This document shows, piece after piece, positions 46,642-58,006 of a stretch of 64,000 nt of DNA; the first letter of the stretch is position 1, and every line of letters begins with the position of its first letter. A program made the position numbers and the translations under genes. The notes under the pieces were generated by a model that was not told the DNA's origin, did not search any database, and saw nothing but the letters and a program-made list of their open reading frames with translations. The stretch spans positions 62,001 through 126,000 of the forward strand of contig NZ_LZDB01000002.1 in the NCBI RefSeq assembly GCF_001676655.1, written 5' to 3'. Source of the stretch: Perlucidibaca aquatica (GTDB lineage: Bacteria; Pseudomonadota; Gammaproteobacteria; Pseudomonadales; Moraxellaceae).

Positions 46642-47829
46642 ATGACTGACGCTGCCCCTATCGACGTAACTGTACCGCCCAAGGTCAATTTGATCGGGCT
46701 CAGTCGCGAGCAAATGGAGGCCTATTTCGCCACCCTGGGTGAGAAGAAATTCCGCGCCGGTCAGGTGATGAAATGGATTCATCAGCAAGGCATCACAGAG
46801 TTTTCTGAGATGACCAATCTGGCGAAGTCGCTACGCGTCAAGCTAGAGCAGTATGCGGAAGTGCGTCCGCCCAAAGTCACACACAAGCATTTCTCAGCGG
46901 ATGGCACGCGTAAGTGGATCATCGAAGTGGCACCCAATGCTATGGTCGAGACCGTGCTCATTCCCGACGGCGATCGTAAAACCCTCTGTGTGTCGTCTCA
47001 GGTTGGTTGTGCCTTGGACTGCAGCTTCTGCTCGACGGGCAAGCAGGGCTTTATGCGCGACCTGACGCCGGCAGAAATTATTGGCCAGGTTTGGATTGCC
47101 AATCGCTCCTACCTCGATGATGGCGAATTCAGTGGTCGAAATGCGGACGGCGAATTAACCCGGACGCGCGCGTTGACCAATGTTGTCATGATGGGCATGG
47201 GTGAGCCGCTACTCAATCTCGATGCGGTTTTGCCGGCTATGAGCTTGATGCTGGATGACTATGCTTACGGTTTGTCTAAACGTCGTGTCACGCTATCCAC
47301 CTCGGGCGTGGTGCCTATGATGGACAAGTTCACGCAGGCCATCGATGTGTCGTTAGCGGTGTCATTACATGCGCCCAATGACGAGCTGCGTAATGAGCTA
47401 GTTCCCATCAACAAAAAGTACCCGCTGAGTGAGCTAATGGCAGCGTGCAAGCGCTGGTTGGTGCACCATCAGGGCAGTGAAGTGGGTCGTCGTCGCGTGA
47501 CCATGGAATACGTCATGCTGGCAGGCGTCAATGATCAGCCAGAACACGCGACCCAATTAATTGATCTGCTGCGCGATGTGCCCAGCAAGATTAATTTGAT
47601 TCCGTTTAATCCTTTTCCGCATGCGCCCTATGACAGTACGCCGCGAGCACAGATTATTGAGTTTCAGAATCAGCTGATTCGTGCCGGCTACACCTGTACT
47701 ATCCGTGCCACGCGGGGTGATGATATTGATGCCGCCTGTGGTCAGTTAGTTGGTCAAGTTAAAGATAGAACGCGTCGCGCTGAGCGCTGGCAGGCACAGA
47801 CGCGCAGTAATGAGATTATTCGAGTTTAA
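46642..47829 (+). CDS. rlmN: 23S rRNA/tRNA adenine C2-methyltransferase RlmN
   Basis: RlmN is a radical-SAM enzyme that methylates C2 of A2503 in 23S rRNA and A37 in some tRNAs. From the ATG at 46642 the product is 395 residues. The cluster motif is CALDCSFC (C123, C127, C130), and the methyl-carrying cysteine is near the end in DIDAACGQL (about C366). [14 protein letters not shown] and [15 protein letters not shown] are typical. The open frame extends upstream through the ndk hairpins but is not supported. In related genomes pilF follows; here rodZ follows directly. Confidence 0.96.
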   Translation: MTDAAPIDVTVPPKVNLIGLSREQMEAYFATLGEKKFRAGQVMKWIHQQGITEFSEMTNLAKSLRVKLEQYAEVRPPKVTHKHFSADGTRKWIIEVAPNAMVETVLIPDGDRKTLCVSSQVGCALDCSFCSTGKQGFMRDLTPAEIIGQVWIANRSYLDDGEFSGRNADGELTRTRALTNVVMMGMGEPLLNLDAVLPAMSLMLDDYAYGLSKRRVTLSTSGVVPMMDKFTQAIDVSLAVSLHAPNDELRNELVPINKKYPLSELMAACKRWLVHHQGSEVGRRRVTMEYVMLAGVNDQPEHATQLIDLLRDVPSKINLIPFNPFPHAPYDSTPRAQIIEFQNQLIRAGYTCTIRATRGDDIDAACGQLVGQVKDRTRRAERWQAQTRSNEIIRV

Positions 47830-47865
47830 CTCGTTGAATTTAGAAATTTTTTGAGGATAGTTTCT

Positions 47866-49167
47866 GTGAGCTCGTCAGACGAAATGAGTGTATCTGCAAA
47901 TGGCAATAGCACTAGCTCAACGCCCGGTCAGCAACTTCGGCTGGCGCGCGAAGCCTGTGGCTTGTCATTGAATGATGTGAACGCAGAAACCAACTTGTCA
48001 GTTAAGTATCTACAGGCGTTGGAAGCAGATGATTTTGCTGCCCTGCCCGGTTTGGCGTTCGCGCGTGGCTATGCTCGTCGCTATGCACAACTGGTGCACT
48101 TGGATGGCGCCACATTGATTGCCGAAATTGATGCGCTTGCTGCTTCAAAGGGCATTGTTGTTACGCCCGCCTTAGCAAGCTCCAATCCTGCGATGCAGCG
48201 AGCTAGTCTCGGTTTTTCGGAAGTCAATGCGCGGAAAGCGAGTGATGTGCCGAGTGTCATCCCTAAGCTGATGGCCATGTTGCAGCAAATCAGTATTTCG
48301 CAGATTTTATCGTTAGGCTCATTGGCACTGCTGCTGCTGTTATTGCTGGGCACATTGTTTTGGCAGGGTAATAAAACTGACGTCGTTGAACCATTAGCTG
48401 ATCACGGCGTGCTTGATATCGACGCTGATGTAGCACAACAAGTTCCACCGGAAGCACCAGTGACTCCGGAGGTCATTAGCCCAGTGCCGCCTGTGGGTTC
48501 TGAGCTTGTCGGTGCTGTTACTACAGCGCAGCCCGCCACTGACCCAGCGTCAGCAACAGCAACAGCAACAGCAATTGCGCCTGATGCATCAGCTTTGCCT
48601 GCAGCCACGACCCCTGCGCCATTGTCGACACCGCAAACGCCTGTTCCAGCGCCTGTTGCCGCACCAGCACCAGCCCCTGCGCCGGTAACAGCCCCGGCAT
48701 CGGCAACGAAAGCCACCACCGTTGCGCCAGCGCAGGCATCCCTCGTACCTGCTCCAGGCTCTACAGCGGTTGCTAGCAAGCCGATTGCACCTGCCACTAA
48801 GCCGGCCTTGGTGGCTGCGCCGGCACCTAAGCCGGTAGCGCCAACGCCTGTACCTGCCACGGCTATCAAGCCGGTAGCGTCAGTAGCACCGCCCCCCGGT
48901 ATTGATAGCCTGAATTTTAGCTTTATCGGTAAGTCCTGGATCAGTGTGCGTGATGCCACAGGTCAGGAGTTGGTGTACGGCCTAAAAAATGCCGGCCAAG
49001 CTGTGACGGTGACAGGACAAGCGCCATTCTCGATCAACATTGGAAATGTTCACGTCACGTCATTGAGCCGTAATGGTCGGAGTGTGAACTTGAAACAGTA
49101 TGCGCGTGGCGAAATTGCTAGTTTCCGTCTTGCACCGGTAGCGCCGGCACCCGTGCCTAAGCCCTAA
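47866..49167 (+). CDS. rodZ: Cytoskeleton protein RodZ
   Basis: RodZ links MreB to the membrane and maintains rod shape. From the GTG at 47866 the product is 433 residues. The N-terminal HTH domain is clear (QQLRLAREACGLSLNDVNAE, SVKYLQALEADDFAALPG). One transmembrane helix follows (ILSLGSLALLLLLLLGTLFW). Then comes a long, low-complexity Ala/Pro/Thr-rich periplasmic linker of about 170 residues, and the C-terminal RodZ periplasmic domain (LNFSFIGKSWISVRDATGQE). Start alternatives are TTG 47851 and ATG 47884. Confidence 0.92.
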   Translation: MSSSDEMSVSANGNSTSSTPGQQLRLAREACGLSLNDVNAETNLSVKYLQALEADDFAALPGLAFARGYARRYAQLVHLDGATLIAEIDALAASKGIVVTPALASSNPAMQRASLGFSEVNARKASDVPSVIPKLMAMLQQISISQILSLGSLALLLLLLLGTLFWQGNKTDVVEPLADHGVLDIDADVAQQVPPEAPVTPEVISPVPPVGSELVGAVTTAQPATDPASATATATAIAPDASALPAATTPAPLSTPQTPVPAPVAAPAPAPAPVTAPASATKATTVAPAQASLVPAPGSTAVASKPIAPATKPALVAAPAPKPVAPTPVPATAIKPVASVAPPPGIDSLNFSFIGKSWISVRDATGQELVYGLKNAGQAVTVTGQAPFSINIGNVHVTSLSRNGRSVNLKQYARGEIASFRLAPVAPAPVPKP

Positions 49168-49224
49168 GTATTTAAGCCCGTAACACCCAGTTAATGCGTT
49201 GTTGTGATTGAGGATGTGCCAAAC

Positions 49225-50346
49225 ATGCATGAGTCGCCGATCAAGCGCCGTCTGACCCGCAAAATTCGGGTGGGCAATCTATTTGTGGGTGGTGATGCGC
49301 CAATTTCGGTGCAGACCATGACCAATACCGAAACCTGCGATGTAGCAGCGACGGTGGCACAAATTCAGCGCTGTGTGACGGCAGGTGCAGACATTGTTCG
49401 TGTGTCAGTACCTTCGATGGAAGCAGCAGCAGCGTTTGGGCAAATCCGTAAGCAAGTGCCGGGCGTGCCGTTAGTAGCAGATATCCATTTTGATCATCGC
49501 ATTGCCCTAGCGGTTGCCGAGCAAGGGGTTGATTGTTTGCGCATTAATCCGGGCAATATCGGATCGGACGACAAGGTTCGTGAGGTGGTAGCGGCAGCGC
49601 GTCATCATGGCATTTCAATTCGCATTGGTGTGAATGCCGGCTCGTTGGAAAAAGACCTGCAGAAGAAATATGGTGAACCGACGGGCGCTGCGTTGCTGGA
49701 ATCCGCGATGCGCCATATTGATATTCTGGATCGACTGAACTTTCACGAGTTTAAAGTCAGTGTGAAAGCGTCCAATGTTTTCCTCACCTTGGATGCCTAT
49801 CGCTTGCTCTCCGCGCAAATCGATAACCCACTCCACCTCGGGCTCACCGAGGCCGGTGTGTTTCGTTCGGGAACGGTAAAGTCAGCCGTCGCGATGGGTG
49901 GGCTGCTTTTGAACGGCATTGGAGACACCTTGCGCGTTTCCTTGGCTGCTGAGCCAGAGGACGAGGTCAAGGTTGGCTTTGATATTTTGAAGTCGCTAGG
50001 CATTCGCTCCAACGGCATCAACTTCATTGCCTGCCCTAGCTGTTCGCGTCAGGAGTTCGATGTCATTCGGGTTATGAATGCCCTTGAGGCACGACTCGAG
50101 GATGTCCGAACACCCATGGATGTGTCCGTCATTGGCTGCAAGGTCAATGGCCCGGGTGAAGCCAAGGAGGCGGATATCGGCGTGGTGGGTGCGTTGCCGA
50201 AAAGCTTGGTGTATCGCAACGGCGAAAAAAGCCATCTGATCGATACCAACAATCTGGTCGATGAAATTGAGGCCATGGTTCGCGCTAAGGTGGCCGACAA
50301 AGCCGCTGCTGATGCCAAATTAATTATTAAAGCGTCGGCAGAATAA
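49225..50346 (+). CDS. ispG: 4-hydroxy-3-methylbut-2-enyl diphosphate synthase IspG
   Basis: IspG (GcpE) carries out the penultimate step of the MEP isoprenoid pathway with a [4Fe-4S] cluster. From the ATG at 49225 the product is 373 residues ([18 protein letters not shown]). The TIM barrel starts at [15 protein letters not shown]. The cluster ligands are in [11 protein letters not shown] and [20 protein letters not shown] at 49204 would add seven residues and is less likely. It is in the conserved rodZ-ispG-hisS order. Confidence 0.97.
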   Translation: MHESPIKRRLTRKIRVGNLFVGGDAPISVQTMTNTETCDVAATVAQIQRCVTAGADIVRVSVPSMEAAAAFGQIRKQVPGVPLVADIHFDHRIALAVAEQGVDCLRINPGNIGSDDKVREVVAAARHHGISIRIGVNAGSLEKDLQKKYGEPTGAALLESAMRHIDILDRLNFHEFKVSVKASNVFLTLDAYRLLSAQIDNPLHLGLTEAGVFRSGTVKSAVAMGGLLLNGIGDTLRVSLAAEPEDEVKVGFDILKSLGIRSNGINFIACPSCSRQEFDVIRVMNALEARLEDVRTPMDVSVIGCKVNGPGEAKEADIGVVGALPKSLVYRNGEKSHLIDTNNLVDEIEAMVRAKVADKAAADAKLIIKASAE

Positions 50347-50370
50347 GCCGACGCTTGCTGAGAAAGTTTA

Positions 50371-51642
50371 ATGAGCCGTATTAACGCCATTCGTGGCATG
50401 AATGACATTCTGCCCGAGGCGACCCCTCGCTGGCAGCAGCTCGAGACTGCACTGCGCAGCTTGATGCAGCGCTACGGTTATCGCGAAATCCGTCTGCCGG
50501 TTGTAGAGCCCACGCCGCTCTTTAAGCGCGCCATTGGTGAAGTCACCGATATCGTTGAAAAAGAAATGTATAGCTTTGAGGATCGTAGTGGTGAGTCACT
50601 CACGCTGCGACCTGAAGGAACGGCAGGGTGTGTCCGCGCCTGTTTGGAGCACGGCCTAACCCATAACCAGAGCCCTAAACTTTGGTATACCGGCCCGATG
50701 TTTCGCTATGAGCGTCCTCAGAAAGGTCGTTACCGCCAGTTTCATCAGTTTGGCGTTGAAACCTTCGGCCAAGCTGGCGCAGATATGGACGCCGAACTCA
50801 TTTTAATGACGGCGCGTTTGTGGCAATCGCTTGGTTTGACCGATGTGGTCTCCTTGGAGATCAACAGCCTCGGGGAAAGCGAAGGCCGTGCGGCCTATCG
50901 CCAAGCGCTGGTCACGTATCTGGAGCAATTTAGAACCCAGCTCGATGATGATTCTCAGCGTCGCCTAACGACCAATCCGCTCCGCATTTTGGATAGTAAG
51001 GATGCCAATACGCAGGCGATCCTAGTCAATGCTCCGCAGCTGAGCGACTACCTGGATGAGGGATCACGCCAGCACTTTGCGACTCTCTGTGCCCAGCTCG
51101 ATGCGTGTGGCGTGACCTACCGCGTCAATCCAAATTTGGTGCGCGGTCTGGATTACTACAATAAAACCGTTTTTGAGTGGGTGACAACGGCGCTGGGCTC
51201 ACAGGGTACTGTCTGTGCCGGGGGTCGTTATGATGGATTGGTGGCACAGCTGGGTGGGCAAGCAACGCCTGCCGTGGGTTTTGCCATTGGCTTAGAGCGA
51301 CTGGTGTTATTGCTGGATGCAGTGCATCCCGTCTGCGAAAGCGCGGAAGCAGATGTCATGGTGCTGGCGCTGGGCGAGGGTACGGCCCAGCATGCTATTT
51401 GTCTGGCCGAGCAACTGCGGGATGCATTACCCGCGTTGCGTATCGTGTATAACTGCGGCGGTGGCAGCTTTAAATCGCAATTTCGTAAGGCCGATAAATC
51501 CGGCGCACAACTGGCATTAATTGTCGGTGAGGCCGAGGTCACGACGAATACGGTGGGAATTAAATGGCTGCGCGTGGATCGAGAACAAATTTCCTGTGCA
51601 ATGTCGGATGCTGCTGAACACATTCAGCAGGTTTGGGCATAA
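50371..51642 (+). CDS. hisS: Histidyl-tRNA synthetase HisS
   Basis: HisS charges tRNA-His. The 423-residue class II synthetase begins with [13 protein letters not shown]. Motif 2 is [20 protein letters not shown], the His-A motif is [15 protein letters not shown], and motif 3 is [16 protein letters not shown]. The C-terminal anticodon-binding domain follows. ispG precedes it by 24 bp. Confidence 0.98.
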   Translation: MSRINAIRGMNDILPEATPRWQQLETALRSLMQRYGYREIRLPVVEPTPLFKRAIGEVTDIVEKEMYSFEDRSGESLTLRPEGTAGCVRACLEHGLTHNQSPKLWYTGPMFRYERPQKGRYRQFHQFGVETFGQAGADMDAELILMTARLWQSLGLTDVVSLEINSLGESEGRAAYRQALVTYLEQFRTQLDDDSQRRLTTNPLRILDSKDANTQAILVNAPQLSDYLDEGSRQHFATLCAQLDACGVTYRVNPNLVRGLDYYNKTVFEWVTTALGSQGTVCAGGRYDGLVAQLGGQATPAVGFAIGLERLVLLLDAVHPVCESAEADVMVLALGEGTAQHAICLAEQLRDALPALRIVYNCGGGSFKSQFRKADKSGAQLALIVGEAEVTTNTVGIKWLRVDREQISCAMSDAAEHIQQVWA

Positions 51643-51665
51643 GACTGATTATTGAGGGGTAGGTT

Positions 51666-52361
51666 GTGAGCTATAACGAAGACGAAACGCTAGATCAATT
51701 GAAAACGTGGTGGGCTCGTTACGGCACGCCATTGTTGCTGTCGGTGGCGGTCGTTTTGCTGAGCTTCTCGGGCTGGCGTTATTGGACGTCGAGCCAGTTA
51801 GAGGCGGCTAGCGAAGCCCAAGCCTTGCAGCAACAAATGGCAACGGCCATGCAGCGTTTAGCGGTGAATACCGAAGATAAAGCGGCCAATACCGATGTGC
51901 AGCGTTTGGGTCAGCAATTAATCAATGAATATGCCCGCACCCCTTATGCGGTGGATGCGGCCCTGCTATTGGCAAAGCGCGCGGTTGATACGGGTGATCT
52001 CGCTGCCGCTGAAAAGCAACTGCGTGCCGCGATTGATTTGAAGCCATCGGCTGAAATCACGCTGTTGGCTAAGACCCGACTCGCGCGTGTATTGGCCGCC
52101 CGTAAGCAATATCCAGCGGCCTTGGCGGTCTTGGATGAGCTAGGTGATGACGATGCAGCAGCACCGTTAGTGGCTGAAGTCCGCGGCGACATCCTCTTGC
52201 TACAAGGTCAGCGCGATGCCGCAGCGAAAGCCTATGCGGCTGCAGATGCAGCCCTGGCTGCGCGGGATGAAGCCCGTCCCGTATTGGATTTGAAGTTGGC
52301 CGATGTGGGCTTAACGCCGGCTAAACGTGCCAGCGACGCAGACTCGGGAGTTTCTCCATGA
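51666..52361 (+). CDS. yfgM: Ancillary SecYEG translocon subunit YfgM
   Basis: YfgM is a single-span inner-membrane protein with a periplasmic TPR-like domain that associates with the Sec translocon and PpiD. The 231-residue product starts with a GTG and has the typical cytosolic N-terminus (MSYNEDETLDQLKTWWARYG), one TM (PLLLSVAVVLLSFSGWRYW), and helical repeats (ALLLAKRAVDTGDLAAAEKQ, LLAKTRLARVLAARKQYPAA). It overlaps bamB by 4 bp. The order hisS-yfgM-bamB-der is conserved. Confidence 0.92.
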   Translation: MSYNEDETLDQLKTWWARYGTPLLLSVAVVLLSFSGWRYWTSSQLEAASEAQALQQQMATAMQRLAVNTEDKAANTDVQRLGQQLINEYARTPYAVDAALLLAKRAVDTGDLAAAEKQLRAAIDLKPSAEITLLAKTRLARVLAARKQYPAALAVLDELGDDDAAAPLVAEVRGDILLLQGQRDAAAKAYAAADAALAARDEARPVLDLKLADVGLTPAKRASDADSGVSP

Positions 52362-53554
52362 GCACGGAAGGAAAGACCTTAGGGGTCTTGAGGCCTCTGC
52401 TGCTGGCGGCTTTAGTGTCCGCTATCAGTGCTTGCAGCAGCGTGCCTTCGGGCGACGCAGCGGCGCCTGCCGTGGCAGCCCCCTTAAAAGCGGGAGAGTT
52501 GCCTCGACTGCCGGAAAAAGCCATTAACATTGAAGATCGCTGGTCGGTCAGTGTGGGGAATGGTGCGGGCGGTGAAGCTTTGTCTTTGGAGCCAGCCGTT
52601 CAAGCGCCGGCCATTTATGTGGCGAGTCGTAACGGGGTGGTGAAGTCCATTGGCAGAGCGTCCGGTACTGAGCGTTGGGAAATCAAGCTCACCGATGGCG
52701 TTACGGGTGGCGTCGCCGTAGACGATGACTTGCTGATCGTGGGTACAGACCAAAGTGATCTGCTCGCCATCAATAACAAAAACGGCAAACCTGTTTGGCG
52801 CGCGCCGCTCGGCTCGGCGTTGTTATCCACGCCGCGCATCAATGCAAAAGTGGTCGTTGTACAAACCTTAGATGGCCGTGTGCAAGTCTTTGAGCGCACC
52901 ACTGGCAAGCGTCGCTGGCAGTTTGATACCCCGGTTCCGCCACTGTCACTGCGTGGCAATGCGGCGCCGGTGATCAGTAATGACAAGCTTTATGCGGTCA
53001 GTGGCCAAGGCGATTTGTATCAGCTCGATCTCGCGACTGGCCTGCCGATCTGGCAAACGCGCGTGACTAACTCGCGCGGTCGCGGTGAAATTGAACGCCT
53101 CATGGACATTGATGGCGACCTCGTGCTTGACAGCAATGGCACGCTCTACACCGCAGGCTTTCAGTCGCAATTAACCGCAACCGACACACAGCAAGTTCGT
53201 CGCCGCTGGCAGCTTAATGTTTCCACCACGCAGAGTGTTGGCGTGGACAATGCGCAAGTCTATGCCGTGGATGTGGATGGCACGCTGGCAGCAGTGAATC
53301 GCATTACCGGTGCATTGGTGTGGAAGCAAGAGTCGTTGAAAGGCCGCAAATTGCTCGCGCCGGTGATTTGGCGAGGGCTGGTAGTGGTTGGCGATAGCGA
53401 AGGCTATCTGCATATTTTTAGTCCTGTCGACGGCGCCGTGCGTGGCCGTGAACGCGCCGCCCGCGATCCGCTCATGAGCGTGATGGTGGATGCGCCGCAA
53501 CTGTTAACGCTGACGGTTGATGGCACCCTGCGTGCCTGGGACATGAAGCTGTAA
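52358..53554 (+). CDS. bamB: Outer-membrane protein assembly factor BamB
   Basis: BamB is a lipoprotein beta-propeller of the BAM complex that inserts outer-membrane proteins. The 398-residue product has a lipobox (LVSAISAC, Cys26). Repeated PQQ-like blades follow (NRITGALVWKQESL, INNKNGKPVWRAPLGS, FERTTGKRRWQFD, LDLATGLPIWQTRV). The end SVMVDAPQLLTLTVDGTLRA is typical. It is translationally coupled to yfgM. Confidence 0.96.
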   Translation: MSTEGKTLGVLRPLLLAALVSAISACSSVPSGDAAAPAVAAPLKAGELPRLPEKAINIEDRWSVSVGNGAGGEALSLEPAVQAPAIYVASRNGVVKSIGRASGTERWEIKLTDGVTGGVAVDDDLLIVGTDQSDLLAINNKNGKPVWRAPLGSALLSTPRINAKVVVVQTLDGRVQVFERTTGKRRWQFDTPVPPLSLRGNAAPVISNDKLYAVSGQGDLYQLDLATGLPIWQTRVTNSRGRGEIERLMDIDGDLVLDSNGTLYTAGFQSQLTATDTQQVRRRWQLNVSTTQSVGVDNAQVYAVDVDGTLAAVNRITGALVWKQESLKGRKLLAPVIWRGLVVVGDSEGYLHIFSPVDGAVRGRERAARDPLMSVMVDAPQLLTLTVDGTLRAWDMKL

Positions 53555-53584
53555 CCGGCTGTTTGCCGGCTTTGAGAATTTGAG

Positions 53585-54982
53585 ATGAAACCTGTTATTG
53601 CCCTTGTAGGGCGCCCTAATGTCGGCAAATCCACGCTGTTTAACCAGCTCACGCGTAGCCGCGATGCGCTGGTTGCTGACTTGCCTGGTCTTACCCGTGA
53701 CCGTAAATATGGCGATGCCAAGAACGAAAACAAATCGTTTATTGTGATCGACACCGGCGGTATTGGTGAGTCAGAGCAGGGCATTGATGCCCCGATGGCA
53801 GAGCAATCGCGCTTAGCCATCGAAGAAGCAGAAATCGTGCTGTTTCTGGTCGATGCGCGTGCGGGGCTTACGCCATCCGACACGCAAATCGCGACAGAGC
53901 TTCGCTCACTGAGTAAGCGCGTACACCTCGTCGTTAATAAGATTGATGGTATTCAGGAGGAAGTCGCCTTGGCGGACTTCCATGCCTTAGGTTTTGGCGA
54001 ATTGCACGGTATTGCGGCCAGTCACGGCCGTGGCATCACGCAGATGATTCAGGCCGTACTCATTGACTATCCGGAAGATGAGGAAGAGGTTGATGACCCT
54101 GAAGCGGGCATCAAAATTGCGATCATCGGCCGTCCGAATGTGGGTAAATCAACGCTGGTTAATCGCTTATTGGGCGAAGATCGCGTGGTCGTTTACGACA
54201 TGCCGGGTACCACGCGTGACAGCATCTATATTCCCTACGAACGTCAGGGACAGCGCTATACCCTGATTGACACGGCGGGTGTTCGTCGTCGTGGTCGCAT
54301 TGATGAAGTCGTTGAAAAGTTCTCGGTGATTAAGACCCTGCAAGCCATTAAAGATGCGCATGTGGTGGTCATGGTCATGGATGCGCACGAGAGCATTGTG
54401 GATCAGGATCTCAACCTGCTGGGCTTTGCGCTGGAAGCGGGTCGCTCCATCGTCATTGCGATTAACAAATGGGATGGCATGACTGACTATGAGCGGCAGA
54501 CGCTAAAGACCGACATGCTGTTGCGCTTCGACTTTATTCCGTTTGTGAAAATCCACCTCATCTCCGCGAAATTTGGCACGGCTGTTGGTGATTTGTACCC
54601 GTCCATTCAGCGAGCGTTTGAGTCGGCGATGATCAAAGTGCCGACCAGTCAACTCACACAGCTCTTGGCCGATGCAATTGAGCAACATCAGCCTCCGCTA
54701 GTTTCTGGTCGTCGTATTAAGCTGCGATATGCCCACATGGGCGGCTCGAACCCGCCGCTGTTTGTGATCCACGGCAATCAGACCGAGTCCGTGCCAAAAG
54801 ACTACAAGCGCTATCTGGAAAATGTGTTCCGTAAGCATTTACGCCTGCAAGGAACGCCTATTCAGCTGGAATTCAAGACCAGTGATAACCCGTATAAGGA
54901 TCGTGTGAATAAACTCACGGAAGCGCAATCTGAGCGCCGTCGGCGCTTTGTTCAGAAGCATAAGAAGCGTGAACGCAGATAG
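53585..54982 (+). CDS. der: Ribosome biogenesis GTPase Der (EngA)
   Basis: Der is an essential tandem GTPase for 50S assembly. The 465-residue protein has two complete G domains, each with GRPNVGKST, a DTGG/DTAG Walker B (VIDTGGIGE and LIDTAGVRR) and an NKxD (NKIDG and NKWDG), then a KH-like C-terminal domain ([20 protein letters not shown]). The tail is basic ([15 protein letters not shown]). The TonB-receptor gene begins inside its 3' end. Confidence 0.98.
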   Translation: MKPVIALVGRPNVGKSTLFNQLTRSRDALVADLPGLTRDRKYGDAKNENKSFIVIDTGGIGESEQGIDAPMAEQSRLAIEEAEIVLFLVDARAGLTPSDTQIATELRSLSKRVHLVVNKIDGIQEEVALADFHALGFGELHGIAASHGRGITQMIQAVLIDYPEDEEEVDDPEAGIKIAIIGRPNVGKSTLVNRLLGEDRVVVYDMPGTTRDSIYIPYERQGQRYTLIDTAGVRRRGRIDEVVEKFSVIKTLQAIKDAHVVVMVMDAHESIVDQDLNLLGFALEAGRSIVIAINKWDGMTDYERQTLKTDMLLRFDFIPFVKIHLISAKFGTAVGDLYPSIQRAFESAMIKVPTSQLTQLLADAIEQHQPPLVSGRRIKLRYAHMGGSNPPLFVIHGNQTESVPKDYKRYLENVFRKHLRLQGTPIQLEFKTSDNPYKDRVNKLTEAQSERRRRFVQKHKKRERR

Positions 54983-57095
54983 CGCTTCGGGTTGGATTAA
55001 AGTCTACTTAGCGACATGGGTGGTCGGCTCATCTCTGTCGCTAAGTGCCGATGAGCTAGGTTTTGATGGCAATCAGGTTGCCATTCCCACGGTCATTTCC
55101 GCTGCACGACTCACGCAGTCAGTTCTTGACACACCCGCCTCCATTACCGTGATTGATCGCGCCATGATTCGTGCTCTTGGCACGCGTGAATTGCCCGATA
55201 TTTTGCGCTTGGTACCTGGCATGGTGGTTGGACGAGAGTCTGGCTCTGAGGCTTTTGTTGGCTATCACGGCACATCCGCCGACGGCGCTCGGCGTATGCA
55301 GGTGCTGGTGGACGGACGATCCATTTATGAAGCCGCGTTGGCGCGTGTGGATTGGATAGGCTTGCCCTTAGATGTGGAAGACATCGAGCGTATTGAGGTC
55401 GTTCGCGGCCCAAACTCAGCGACTTATGGCGCCAATAGTTTCTTTGCGGTAGTCAATATCATCACACGCAATGTCCAGGAGGTGCCCAATGCGGAGCTCT
55501 TGGTTAGGGCTGGTGATGATCATATCCGCGACGGATTTGCCCGATTGTCACTGCATGGCCTAGGTGGCGATTGGGCGTGGTCCGTATTTCATCGCGAAGA
55601 CACAGGCTTTGATATTAATGCCCGGAAAAAGACACCATTCAAAGACGATAAAGTGGTGGACGGTGGCTATGGCAAAGGCCAATACACGACAGTTAACGAT
55701 GGCTTGCTCACACTGTCGGCTGGCTTTTCGCGCATGGTGGCCGAGCAGGCGCGGCGCAACGATACCTCCATTTACCGCGAGCTACCCGTCGCCACATTAG
55801 AGACAGGCTATGTGGGCGTGCACTGGGATCAGCCCCTAAACAGCCAGCATCGACTTAATCTTAAGGCCAATATAAATACGCTGAACCGCGATGAGCCTTG
55901 GTATGTGCGCATTCCCTATTTGGTGGTATCACCGGAGTTGACGGCACTTTTTGCACAAGACAAATCGCTCGCTAATCGCTTTGCAGATGACCCCGTGATG
56001 ACCTGCGCGAGCCCAGACTTCGTCACCAATGCGCGACTTCGGGCGGTTTGCTTACGGCTAGCGGATCGCAACTACACGGACTTGCGGAATTACACGACCA
56101 ATCAAGATTATCGCGAACAGCGTGTTGAGTTTGAAGTGAGTGACCTTTGGTTGCCGTTGCCATCCTTGAGAGTGGTGCTCGGCGCTAACCTGAGTCAGTC
56201 GCAGGCGAGCTCCGTAAACTTCCTCAATGGGGACGCAGAGAATCGGGTGAGCTCAGGCTTTGGTCATGCGGAGTGGCGCCTGAGTGATCAGTGGCTGTTG
56301 AATGTGGGCGCTGCGGCTGAGCGGGATGATCAGTCGGGAGAAAATTTTTCACCGCGGGTGGCGTTGTCGTGGCAGCTCAAACCGAACCAAGTGCTACGCG
56401 CCATTCACTCGCGGGCTGTGCGTACGCCAGATATTGCTGAGAGTCAGTTCAATGCACACTACTATGCGACCACAGACGACCGTTCGCAAAGTGCCTACGA
56501 TGGGGCTTTTTTTCAATCTGCCGTTGCCGACGGTAGTGCGAAAACAGAGCGTATTCGCTCCAATGAAATTAGTTATTTCGCCCAGTATCAACGGCTACCG
56601 GTCAGTCTCGATGTGCGCCTATTCCGTGACGAATTAGACCTTACACGGAATCAGTTGGAAATCGATGACCTCATCATCGGGGGCTACGAGTACTATCTCA
56701 TGCGGGGCGCGGAGGTCAGTACCGAGTGGCGGCCGTCGAGTTTCCAGCGTGTGCAACTGAATTATGCCTATCTGCGCGTTAATCGACCTTCAGATCGGGG
56801 TAATGAGAATACGGATTTCGTACCCACGCACAGTGGCAGTGCCATTTGGGCATGGTATGACCCTAATGGCTGGCGGGGCTCACTGGCCTACGGTTTTTAC
56901 AATAATTTAAATAAAGACCTGTTTTTTGACCGACTCGACGCCCACGTTGGGCACGTGCTGCGCGTGTCCGAAAAACAGACCTTAGATTTGGGGCTGACGG
57001 CTCAAGTTCGCCTGACTCGTGATGCTGAGTTGAGGCGAGATAACGGTGTGGATTCGCCGCAGCGAATTTGGGCCAGCGTCGGCTGGCGATATTAA
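54969..57095 (+). CDS. TonB-dependent outer-membrane receptor
   Basis: A 708-residue receptor of the FepA/CirA/BtuB type. The GTG at 54969 gives a cleavable signal peptide ([18 protein letters not shown]). The plug domain follows: [50 protein letters not shown], and [20 protein letters not shown] before VVNIITRN. The rest is a 22-strand-type barrel ending in [10 protein letters not shown] with the terminal aromatic. The ligand is unknown. It overlaps der by 14 bp and the next gene follows closely. The three genes der-distal to kinase-like form a module with a predicted binding protein and a sensor. Confidence 0.9.
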   Translation: MNADSASGWIKVYLATWVVGSSLSLSADELGFDGNQVAIPTVISAARLTQSVLDTPASITVIDRAMIRALGTRELPDILRLVPGMVVGRESGSEAFVGYHGTSADGARRMQVLVDGRSIYEAALARVDWIGLPLDVEDIERIEVVRGPNSATYGANSFFAVVNIITRNVQEVPNAELLVRAGDDHIRDGFARLSLHGLGGDWAWSVFHREDTGFDINARKKTPFKDDKVVDGGYGKGQYTTVNDGLLTLSAGFSRMVAEQARRNDTSIYRELPVATLETGYVGVHWDQPLNSQHRLNLKANINTLNRDEPWYVRIPYLVVSPELTALFAQDKSLANRFADDPVMTCASPDFVTNARLRAVCLRLADRNYTDLRNYTTNQDYREQRVEFEVSDLWLPLPSLRVVLGANLSQSQASSVNFLNGDAENRVSSGFGHAEWRLSDQWLLNVGAAAERDDQSGENFSPRVALSWQLKPNQVLRAIHSRAVRTPDIAESQFNAHYYATTDDRSQSAYDGAFFQSAVADGSAKTERIRSNEISYFAQYQRLPVSLDVRLFRDELDLTRNQLEIDDLIIGGYEYYLMRGAEVSTEWRPSSFQRVQLNYAYLRVNRPSDRGNENTDFVPTHSGSAIWAWYDPNGWRGSLAYGFYNNLNKDLFFDRLDAHVGHVLRVSEKQTLDLGLTAQVRLTRDAELRRDNGVDSPQRIWASVGWRY

Positions 57096-57115
57096 TTCTG
57101 ACTAGGCTATCAAGG

Positions 57116-58006
57116 ATGATTGCACGCAGCAGAGAGCGAGGTTCGCGTAGTTGGCAGCGATGCGTGGCCTTCACCTGCGCGATGGTTGTGTGCTTTTTTT
57201 CGGTCAACACACACGCCATGACCCGAGTCGGATTGTGGGGTGCACCTTCTGCGGTAGTGCAGCAGTTGCGCTCCACGCAACCGCAGATCGATTGGCAGGC
57301 CGAGCCTTTGGGGGCGGACACGCAGCTCCATATCGCGTGGCATGCCGATGCCTACGATCGGTTGCTGACAGCGGAAAAGCGTGAACCCATCCTGCTGCTA
57401 ATTTCCTCTCTGACACAACGCAATCTCGCCCGCGCACACGATTCGGCTTTGCTTTGGGGGCCGCCGCTCCTCCAGCAAGTGCGATTGGCTCGACGTGTTA
57501 TGCCGTTGGCTAAACGTGTGGGGGTGATTGCTCGCCAAGGGCTGGATCGTGAAGCGCAACTGAGCCAGGCGCGCCACCTAGAGACGCTTGCTGCAGGTGT
57601 GAGGTCGGAAGGCATTACCTTAGTTCCCTTACTCTTGACGCCACCCATCTCGGCGCGCGCCCTCGCGGAAGCATCAGAACAAGTCGATATTTTTGTGGCG
57701 ACTAACGACGAGGTGTTGTTTAACCGCGATACAGCAAAACTGATTTTGCTCACCGCCTACCGGCATCAAAAGGCTTTGATTGGGCCCAGCCCTGCCTTTG
57801 TGAGTGCCGGTGCCGTGGCGACGATGGCTGTTCCCAAGTCGGCACTGATTGCGGAATTAATTGCGCGTGTTGAGCATTGGCAAAAAACCGGTCGGCTTGG
57901 GGAGCCCAAGACGGTAGAGCAGTTTCAGCCATTACTTAACCCACAAGTCGCACGTTCACTGGGGCTTTATTTGACGCCTGACTTACTTCGTGAGGCTCAG
58001 CCATGA
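57116..58006 (+). CDS. Periplasmic ABC-transporter-type substrate-binding protein (ABC_sub_bind-like)
   Basis: A 296-residue exported protein. The ATG at 57116 follows ATCAAGG and gives a signal peptide (CVAFTCAMVVCFFSVNTHA). The mature region has two Rossmann-like lobes. VDIFVATNDEVLFNRDTAKL and KALIGPSPAFVSAGAVATMA resemble the ligand-binding face of the ABC_sub_bind family (PF04392). No permease or ATPase gene is adjacent, so it may serve as a sensor input to the downstream kinase-like protein rather than in transport. It overlaps that gene by 4 bp. Confidence 0.72.
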   Translation: MIARSRERGSRSWQRCVAFTCAMVVCFFSVNTHAMTRVGLWGAPSAVVQQLRSTQPQIDWQAEPLGADTQLHIAWHADAYDRLLTAEKREPILLLISSLTQRNLARAHDSALLWGPPLLQQVRLARRVMPLAKRVGVIARQGLDREAQLSQARHLETLAAGVRSEGITLVPLLLTPPISARALAEASEQVDIFVATNDEVLFNRDTAKLILLTAYRHQKALIGPSPAFVSAGAVATMAVPKSALIAELIARVEHWQKTGRLGEPKTVEQFQPLLNPQVARSLGLYLTPDLLREAQP

